DNA of 18,681 nt, taken from contig JBIQKC010000048.1 in NCBI GenBank assembly GCA_044506885.1, forward strand, positions 1 through 18,681, in the 5' to 3' direction. Numbering within the stretch: position 1 is the first letter of the stretch; each line of letters begins with the position of its first letter. Both the position numbers and the translations under genes were made by a program. The notes under the pieces are model-generated. The model searched no databases, was not told where the DNA came from, and saw nothing but the letters and a program-made list of their open reading frames with translations. Source of the stretch: Croceibacterium_A sp044506885 (lineage in GTDB: Bacteria; Pseudomonadota; Alphaproteobacteria; Sphingomonadales; Sphingomonadaceae). Positions 13,591 to 18,681 of this stretch are shown here, in pieces.

Positions 13591-15168
13591 ATGGCCATTT
13601 CTCGCGTTGTCCGTGCCTCGTTGATCGCCCTTGCGCTGACCGCCGCGCCGCTGGCGGGAGCGCAATCGCAGACGGTGACGGGTTCGGGCATCGCGCCCGG
13701 CGAAGCGGCGAACAGCGCCGAACGGCCGATCGAGTTCGCCAGCGCGATTCCCGCCGAAGCGGTGCTGGCGATCGTGACCGGATCGGCCGCGCTGCCGCAG
13801 GGCCTGCCGCTGTCCGCGGCCGAACGCGCCAGCGTGGAAGCGGCCATTGCCGGCGCGGAATTCGAAGGCGCGGCGGGGGAGACGCTGTCGCTGCGCGGCA
13901 TCGGCGGCCGGGCGCGGCTGGTGCTGCTCGGCGTTGGGGAGGAACCGAAGCCGCTCGATTTCGCCAAGGCCGGCGGCAGGGCGGCGCAGGAACTGGCGGG
14001 CGAGGATGCCCCCATCGCCATCGTCGGCCTGCCCGGCGCGGAGGCGGCGGCCGAGGCGGCGCTCGGCTATCGCATCGGCGGCTATCGCTTCGACCGCTAC
14101 AAGGACCGCGGCGACGAGCCGCCGCCGGCCCAGCCCGCCACGCTGGTGCTGGCCGATGCCGGGGCGGCGCGCGCCGGATACCAGGCGCGGCAGGCGGGCG
14201 TGGCGGAAGGGGTGCGCTTCGCGCGCGACCTGATCAACGAGCCGCCGAGCGTGGTCTATCCGGAAAGCTTCGTCGAGCGTACGCGCGAGGCGTTTCGCGG
14301 GGTGGCGAATGTCGAGATCGAAGTGCTCGACGAAGCGGCGATGCGCGCGCTCGGCATGGGCGCGATCGTCGGCGTCGGGCAGGGCTCGCCGCGCGGTTCG
14401 CGGATGTTGCTGGTGACCTATCGCGGTGCGGGCGGCGCGCCGCTGGCGCTCGTCGGCAAGGGCATCACTTTCGACAGCGGCGGCCTGTCGATCAAGTCCG
14501 GATCGGGCATGGAGGACATGAAGGCCGACATGTCGGGCGCGGCGGCGGTGGTCGGCGCGGTGCTGTCGCTCGCCCGCACGCGTGCGTCGGTGCATGCGGT
14601 GGCCGTGGCGGCGCTGGCCGAAAACATGCCCGACGGCAATGCCCAGCGCCCCGGCGACGTGGTGCGCACGATGGGCGGCAAGACGATCGAGATCGTCAAC
14701 ACCGACGCCGAAGGACGGCTCGTGCTGTCGGACGCGGTGCAGTACGTGGCGGAGAAGCGCGCGCCCTTCGCCATCGTCGACATCGCCACGCTGACCGGCG
14801 CGGCGGTTTCGGCGCTGGGCCCGGAATTCGCCGGCCTGTTCGCGCGCGAGGACGCCATCGCCGAGCGGATCGAGGACGTGGCCGAACGTGTGGGAGAGCC
14901 GGTCTGGCGGCTGCCGCTGCATCCGAACTACGCCAAGGCGGTCCGTTCGGACATTGCCTATGTCAAGAACTCCGGCACCAGCCCGGCGCCGGGGGCAAGC
15001 TCCGGCGCGCATTTCATCGAGGCGTTCATCGACGAGGACATGCCCTGGGCCCATATCGACATGGCTCCGACGATGGAGAGCAGCGGCGGCCCGCTCACGC
15101 CCAAGGGAATGACCGGTTATGGCGTGCGCCTGCTCGACGCGCTGGCGCGGGAGTGGCGGCCGGACTGA
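13591..15168 (+). CDS. M17 leucyl aminopeptidase, exported
   Basis: This is a 525-residue protein. Residues 1-24 look like a signal peptide (hydrophobic core, then PLAGAQ), so it is probably periplasmic, unlike cytosolic E. coli PepA. The catalytic domain is intact: GKGITFDSGG (Lys290, Asp295), Lys302, KADMSG (Asp313) and the signature NTDAEGRL (Asp372, Glu374, Arg376). Each is offset by exactly 20 from the E. coli PepA residues as I recall them. The enzyme is a two-metal exopeptidase removing N-terminal residues. The ATG at 13591 has GGAGA five bases upstream; earlier in-frame starts would hide the signal peptide. Together with the divergent M16 protease it suggests a periplasmic peptide-degradation pair. 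Confidence 0.95.
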   Translation: MAISRVVRASLIALALTAAPLAGAQSQTVTGSGIAPGEAANSAERPIEFASAIPAEAVLAIVTGSAALPQGLPLSAAERASVEAAIAGAEFEGAAGETLSLRGIGGRARLVLLGVGEEPKPLDFAKAGGRAAQELAGEDAPIAIVGLPGAEAAAEAALGYRIGGYRFDRYKDRGDEPPPAQPATLVLADAGAARAGYQARQAGVAEGVRFARDLINEPPSVVYPESFVERTREAFRGVANVEIEVLDEAAMRALGMGAIVGVGQGSPRGSRMLLVTYRGAGGAPLALVGKGITFDSGGLSIKSGSGMEDMKADMSGAAAVVGAVLSLARTRASVHAVAVAALAENMPDGNAQRPGDVVRTMGGKTIEIVNTDAEGRLVLSDAVQYVAEKRAPFAIVDIATLTGAAVSALGPEFAGLFAREDAIAERIEDVAERVGEPVWRLPLHPNYAKAVRSDIAYVKNSGTSPAPGASSGAHFIEAFIDEDMPWAHIDMAPTMESSGGPLTPKGMTGYGVRLLDALAREWRPD

Positions 15169-15170
15169 AC

Positions 15171-15197
15171 CGGTGGCTTCGGCCCGATTCTTTTTTT
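15171..15197 (+). terminator. Candidate intrinsic terminator after the M17 gene
   Basis: GGC-TTCG-GCC (15175-15184) is a short stem capped by the very stable UUCG loop, with weak extra pairing outside it. It is followed six bases later by a run of seven T (15191-15197). It starts two bases after the M17 stop codon. The stem is short, so efficiency is uncertain. Confidence 0.5.
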
Positions 15198-15256
15198 GGC
15201 AAGGCGGCTCTGATACTGCGTCGCCTCGAAACTGGCACGGAATCGGGGCGGCCATA

Positions 15257-15925
15257 ATGACCGGCACATGGAAGCGCGCGCGAGAGCTCGCGCAGTTTTA
15301 CTGGGCGCAGCGCGTACAGGGCTTCTCGATTGCCGATGAGCCGTTTCTCGACGACGAAGCCACGGTAGCGCTTCGCGACTATCTCGCCAGGTCCGGATTC
15401 TACCTCGAATTCGGCAGCGGCGGATCGACCGTGCTGGCCAGCCGCCTCGGGCTGGAGACGATTTCCGTCGACAACGATGCGTATTTTCTGCGCGCAGTCT
15501 CGCGCAAGCTCGCCGCCGGCCATCGCGTCACGCAAATACACGCCGACATCGGCCTTACGGTCGAATGGGGTTATCCGGCATTCAAGCGACCGACCCCCGC
15601 CCGTCTTGCGCGGTGGCGCAGATACATCGCGCTGCCATTCGCCCGGATTGCCGAACGGAACCGGTTTCCCGACTTCGTGCTTGTCGATGGCCGGTTCCGG
15701 GTGGCCTGCGCATTGGAATCGGCGCGTCAGGCGCAATTGGCCGGCCAGGCAACGACCATCATGGTGGATGACTACGGCTTGCGCGATCAGTACGCGCCGT
15801 TGGAAAAGCATCTTGGCGCGCCCCGGCGCGTTGGCCGCGCCGCTCTGTTCGAGATTGCCCCCGATGGCCCGCCCCCGGCAGTTCCCCTTCATGCGATCGA
15901 TGAGGCGATGCTGGACTATCGCTAA
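15257..15925 (+). CDS. SAM-dependent methyltransferase-like protein of unknown function
   Basis: This is a 222-residue cytosolic protein without signal or membrane segments. YLEFGSGGSTVLAS (49-62) resembles class I methyltransferase motif I, the glycine-rich SAM loop. ISVDND (69-74) fits the acidic end of strand 2 that binds the SAM ribose. FVLVDGRFR (140-148) and IMVDDYG (168-174) follow as later strand motifs. I associate this family with hypothetical proteins near glycosyltransferase genes, but no specific substrate is known to me. The ATG at 15257 was chosen because the upstream frame (open to 15119) overlaps the end of the M17 gene. The ribosome binding site is weak. It is flanked by a T-tract before and T-rich sequence after, so it may be a single-gene unit. 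Confidence 0.7.
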   Translation: MTGTWKRARELAQFYWAQRVQGFSIADEPFLDDEATVALRDYLARSGFYLEFGSGGSTVLASRLGLETISVDNDAYFLRAVSRKLAAGHRVTQIHADIGLTVEWGYPAFKRPTPARLARWRRYIALPFARIAERNRFPDFVLVDGRFRVACALESARQAQLAGQATTIMVDDYGLRDQYAPLEKHLGAPRRVGRAALFEIAPDGPPPAVPLHAIDEAMLDYR

Positions 15926-15974
15926 GAATCGGCGGATTTTTCAGCGCGCCCGGCAGGAGATTTTTTGACCGGCA

Positions 15975-16005
15975 GTTGTGTTGCGCAGAGGCAACACTAT
16001 CTGAA
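15975..16005 (+). promoter_or_regulatory. Candidate RpoH (sigma32) heat-shock promoter of clpB
   Basis: GTTG (15975-15978), 17 bases, then ACTATCTGAA (15996-16005) matches much of the alphaproteobacterial heat-shock consensus CTTG-N17/18-CyTATnTnnG. The spacing and the CTATCT core fit; the first base of each element differs. It lies 20 bases before the clpB start codon, which leaves a very short leader. The downstream gene makes the assignment more likely. Confidence 0.5.
15978..15997 (+). repeat. Perfect inverted repeat over the clpB promoter
   Basis: GTGTTGC (15978-15984) and GCAACAC (15991-15997) are perfect 7-base inverted arms around GCAGAG. They fill the spacer and touch the -10 of the candidate heat-shock promoter. 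The spacing is that of a dimeric repressor site. It is not CIRCE and I do not recognise the motif. Confidence 0.5.
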
Positions 16006-16024
16006 GGCGACGAAGGGGAGCGCC

Positions 16025-18604
16025 ATGAATCTCGAAAAATTCACCGACCGTGCGAAGGGTTTCCTGCAAGCCGCGCAGACCGTAGCCATTCGCCTGAGCC
16101 ACCAGCGCATTTCGCCCGAGCACCTGCTCAAGGCGCTGCTCGACGACAGCGAAGGCATGGCCGCGCAGCTTATCCAGCGCGCCGGAGGCAACGCGCAGGT
16201 CGCGGTGAGCGAAGTGGACAAGGCGCTGGAGAAAATTCCGGCGGTGTCGGGCGGCGGGGCGCAGCAGACGCCGGGCCTCGACAACGACGTGGTGCGGGTG
16301 CTCGACCAGGCCGAACAGCTTGCCACCAAGGCAGGGGACAGCTTTGTGCCGGTGCAGCGCATGTTGCAGGCGCTGGCGCTGGCCTCCACCACGGCGGCCG
16401 GGCAGGCGCTCAAGGCAGCCGGTGTCGATGCCAGGGCGCTGGAGGAAGCGATCCGGCAGGCCACCGGCGGGCGCGCGGCGCACAGCGCCAGCGCCGAGGA
16501 AAGCTACGACGCGATGAAGAAGTACGCCCGCGACCTGACGCAGGCGGCGCGCGACGGCAAGCTGGACCCCGTCATCGGCCGCGACGAGGAAATCCGCCGC
16601 ACGATCCAGATCCTCGCCCGGCGGACCAAGAACAACCCCGTGCTGATCGGCGAGCCCGGCACCGGCAAGACCGCGGTGGTCGAAGGCCTCGCGCTGCGCA
16701 TCGCCAACGGCGACGTGCCCGACAGCCTCAAGGGCCGCAGCCTGATGTCGCTCGACATGGGCGCACTGATCGCCGGCGCGAAGTACCGCGGCGAGTTCGA
16801 GGAGCGGCTCAAGGCCGTGCTCGACGAGGTCAAGGGCGGCGAGGGTGACATCATCCTGTTCATCGACGAGATGCACACGCTGGTCGGCGCCGGCGCATCG
16901 GAAGGCTCGATGGACGCCTCCAACCTGCTCAAGCCCGCGCTTGCTCGCGGCGAGCTGCACTGCATCGGCGCGACCACGCTCGACGAGTACCAGAAGTACG
17001 TCGAGAAGGACGCGGCGCTGCAACGGCGTTTCCAGCCGGTCTATGTCGACGAGCCGAGCGTGGAGGACACGATCTCCATCCTGCGCGGCATCAAGGAGAA
17101 GTACGAACTGCACCACGGCGTGCGCATCACCGACGGCGCGATCGTGGCGGCGGCGACGCTGTCCAACCGCTATATCACCGACCGCTTCCTGCCCGACAAG
17201 GCCATCGACCTGATGGACGAGGCGGCGAGCCGCATCCGCATGGAAGTGGAATCGAAGCCCGAGGAGATCGAGGCGCTCGACCGGCGGATCATCCAGCTCA
17301 AGATCGAGGAATCGGCGCTTTCCAAGGAGAAGGACGAGGCATCGAAGGATCGCCTCAAGGCCCTGAGGGAAGAGCTGGCCAACCTGGAGCAGCAGTCGAG
17401 CGAGCTGACCACGCGCTGGCAGAACGAGCGCGAGAAGATCCACGCCGAGGCGAAGATCAAGGAGCAGCTCGACGCCGCGCGCATCGAGCTGGAACAGGCG
17501 CAGCGTTCGGGCGATCTCGCCCGCGCGGGCGAGCTGTCCTACGGCCGCATTCCCGAGCTGGAGAAACAGCTTGCCGAGGCGCAGGGCCATTCGGAGAACG
17601 CCCTGCTGCGCGAGGAAGTGACCGAGGACGACATCGCTTCCGTCGTCAGCCGCTGGACCGGGGTGCCGGTGGACAAGATGATGGCCGGCGAGCGCGAAAA
17701 GCTGCTCGGCATGGAACAGGCCATCGGCAAGCGGGTGATCGGCCAGGAAGACGCCGTGGCGGCCGTGTCCAAGGCCGTGCGCCGCGCGCGGGCGGGGTTG
17801 CAGGATCCGAACCGGCCGCTCGGCTCGTTCCTGTTCCTCGGGCCGACCGGGGTGGGCAAGACCGAGCTGACCAAGGCGCTGGCCGAGTTCCTGTTCGACG
17901 ACGACAGCGCGATGGTGCGGATTGACATGAGCGAGTTCATGGAGAAGCATTCCGTGGCCCGCCTGATCGGCGCGCCTCCAGGCTACGTCGGCTATGAGGA
18001 AGGCGGCGTGCTGACCGAAGCGGTGCGCCGGCGGCCCTATCAGGTGGTGCTGTTCGACGAGGTCGAGAAGGCCCACGCGGACGTATTCAACGTGCTGCTG
18101 CAAGTGCTCGACGACGGGCGGCTGACCGACGGGCAGGGCCGGGCGGTCAACTTCGCCAACACGCTCATCATCCTGACCAGCAACCTCGGCAGCCAGTTCC
18201 TGTCCAACCTTGACGAAGGGCAGACGGTGGCGGAGGTCGAGCCGCAGGTGATGGATGTGGTCCGCGCCCATTTCCGGCCCGAGTTCCTCAACCGGCTGGA
18301 CGAGATCGTGCTGTTTCACCGCCTCGCGCCGGAGCACATGGCGCCGATCGTCGATATTCAGGTGGCGCGGGTGCAGAAGCTGCTGAAGGACCGCAAGATC
18401 CTGCTCGACCTGACCGATGCGGCCAAGCGCTGGCTCGGCCGGGTGGGTTACGATCCGGTCTATGGCGCGCGGCCGCTCAAGCGGGCCGTGCAGCGCTATT
18501 TGCAGGATCCGCTGGCGGAAAAGATCCTCGCCGGCGAGGCGCCCGATGGCAGCACGGTCAAGGTCGACGAAGGCGACGGCGAACTGAACTTGACGGTAAG
18601 CTGA
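16025..18604 (+). CDS. clpB: ATP-dependent disaggregase ClpB (Hsp100)
   Basis: This 859-residue protein has the standard ClpB length. Order: N-domain MNLEKFTDRAKGFLQAAQ to about 150; AAA1 with Walker A GEPGTGKT (209-216, Lys215) and Walker B LFIDE (278-282); the coiled-coil middle domain, about 405-530, that distinguishes ClpB from ClpA/ClpC; AAA2 with Walker A GPTGVGKT (606-613, Lys612), Walker B LFDE (676-679) and the GYVGYEEGG pore loop. No ClpP-binding loop is seen. ClpB is a cytosolic hexamer that pulls proteins out of aggregates with DnaK. The ATG at 16025 follows AAGGGGAG. The antisense frame is open across the whole gene, which is a composition effect. Confidence 0.98.
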   Translation: MNLEKFTDRAKGFLQAAQTVAIRLSHQRISPEHLLKALLDDSEGMAAQLIQRAGGNAQVAVSEVDKALEKIPAVSGGGAQQTPGLDNDVVRVLDQAEQLATKAGDSFVPVQRMLQALALASTTAAGQALKAAGVDARALEEAIRQATGGRAAHSASAEESYDAMKKYARDLTQAARDGKLDPVIGRDEEIRRTIQILARRTKNNPVLIGEPGTGKTAVVEGLALRIANGDVPDSLKGRSLMSLDMGALIAGAKYRGEFEERLKAVLDEVKGGEGDIILFIDEMHTLVGAGASEGSMDASNLLKPALARGELHCIGATTLDEYQKYVEKDAALQRRFQPVYVDEPSVEDTISILRGIKEKYELHHGVRITDGAIVAAATLSNRYITDRFLPDKAIDLMDEAASRIRMEVESKPEEIEALDRRIIQLKIEESALSKEKDEASKDRLKALREELANLEQQSSELTTRWQNEREKIHAEAKIKEQLDAARIELEQAQRSGDLARAGELSYGRIPELEKQLAEAQGHSENALLREEVTEDDIASVVSRWTGVPVDKMMAGEREKLLGMEQAIGKRVIGQEDAVAAVSKAVRRARAGLQDPNRPLGSFLFLGPTGVGKTELTKALAEFLFDDDSAMVRIDMSEFMEKHSVARLIGAPPGYVGYEEGGVLTEAVRRRPYQVVLFDEVEKAHADVFNVLLQVLDDGRLTDGQGRAVNFANTLIILTSNLGSQFLSNLDEGQTVAEVEPQVMDVVRAHFRPEFLNRLDEIVLFHRLAPEHMAPIVDIQVARVQKLLKDRKILLDLTDAAKRWLGRVGYDPVYGARPLKRAVQRYLQDPLAEKILAGEAPDGSTVKVDEGDGELNLTVS

Positions 18605-18623
18605 GCCACTCCTTGCGGTGCGC

Positions 18624-18655
18624 AAAAAAGAGGCGGCCCAGCGCTGGGCCGCCTC
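18624..18655 (-). terminator. Strong intrinsic terminator for a minus-strand gene beyond the right edge
   Basis: A 26-base perfect palindrome (18630-18655; half-site GAGGCGGCCCAGC) is preceded on the plus strand by six A (18624-18629). Read on the minus strand this is a GC hairpin followed by a T-tract, the classical intrinsic terminator. On the plus strand no T-tract follows, so it is a weaker terminator for clpB, which stops 20 bases to the left. It implies a gene converging from the right. Confidence 0.75.
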
Positions 18656-18681
18656 ATGACATTGAATCTCCCCTCCCCGGC

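Noticed and set aside
15926..15966. T-rich stretches after the methyltransferase-like gene as a strong terminator
   Set aside because: The only hairpin before the first T-run is AATC-GGCG-GATT, a short AT-rich stem, and the second T-run (15961-15966) has no clear hairpin before it. Termination is possible but not supported well enough to list.
15941..18625. An uninterrupted antisense frame of about 890 codons across the whole of clpB, longer than clpB itself
   Set aside because: The plus strand encodes an unmistakable full-length ClpB. The antisense product is rich in Arg, His, Leu and Gln with no recognisable domain, as expected from strong GC3 bias in the sense gene.
1..18681. tRNA, rRNA, riboswitch, toxin-antitoxin, phage or defence genes
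   Set aside because: I looked for cloverleaf-like sequence, conserved RNA motifs and short paired genes in the gaps and saw none; the gaps are short and explained by promoters, hairpins and repeats.

Overview
The window is GC-rich, densely packed chromosomal DNA from an alphaproteobacterium. It is most likely a member of Sphingomonadales (Sphingomonas / Novosphingobium / Erythrobacter type). This rests on the GroES and GroEL N-terminal sequences, a CIRCE-controlled groESL operon, a complete gatCAB set, and GC-rich palindromic intergenic repeats. The assignment comes from recognising protein families, not from a database search.

Layout, left to right. The 5' end of groEL and all of groES lie on the minus strand behind a sigma70-like promoter and a CIRCE operator. 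A MATE efflux gene, also minus, lies just upstream of them. Divergent from it is a haem-c lipoprotein, followed by a DUF4153 membrane protein and then gatC and gatA on the plus strand. A glycosyltransferase-25-like gene on the minus strand separates gatA from gatB. From gatB a compact plus-strand series runs through a HAD phosphatase, a second small haem-c lipoprotein and a TrmL-type tRNA methyltransferase. A minus-strand M16 metalloprotease and a plus-strand M17 leucyl aminopeptidase, both with signal peptides, diverge from a shared 151-bp region. A SAM-methyltransferase-like gene and clpB complete the window. A strong hairpin with an A-tract on its left lies after clpB and looks like the terminator of a gene converging from the right.

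How the genes relate. Three functional themes are visible. Protein quality control is represented by GroES/GroEL and ClpB, each with its own heat-shock-type regulatory signal, plus the two exported peptidases. Translation is represented by GatCAB, which makes Gln-tRNA(Gln) and/or Asn-tRNA(Asn) by transamidation, and by TrmL. The cell envelope and electron transfer are represented by two haem-c lipoproteins, the MATE pump, DUF4153 and the two possible glycan-related genes.

I found no mobile element, CRISPR array, tRNA, rRNA or phage gene, and no convincing new defence or biosynthetic system. The observations most worth checking are regulatory or architectural: a gatA Shine-Dalgarno buried in a palindromic repeat, the split gatCA/gatB arrangement, an inverted repeat over a likely heat-shock promoter at clpB, a compositionally different tail on the DUF4153 protein, and a TrmL that does not look like the usual alphaproteobacterial form. 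No gene-free stretch exceeds 300 bases; the longest gap, between the MATE gene and the first cytochrome gene, is about 207 bases.
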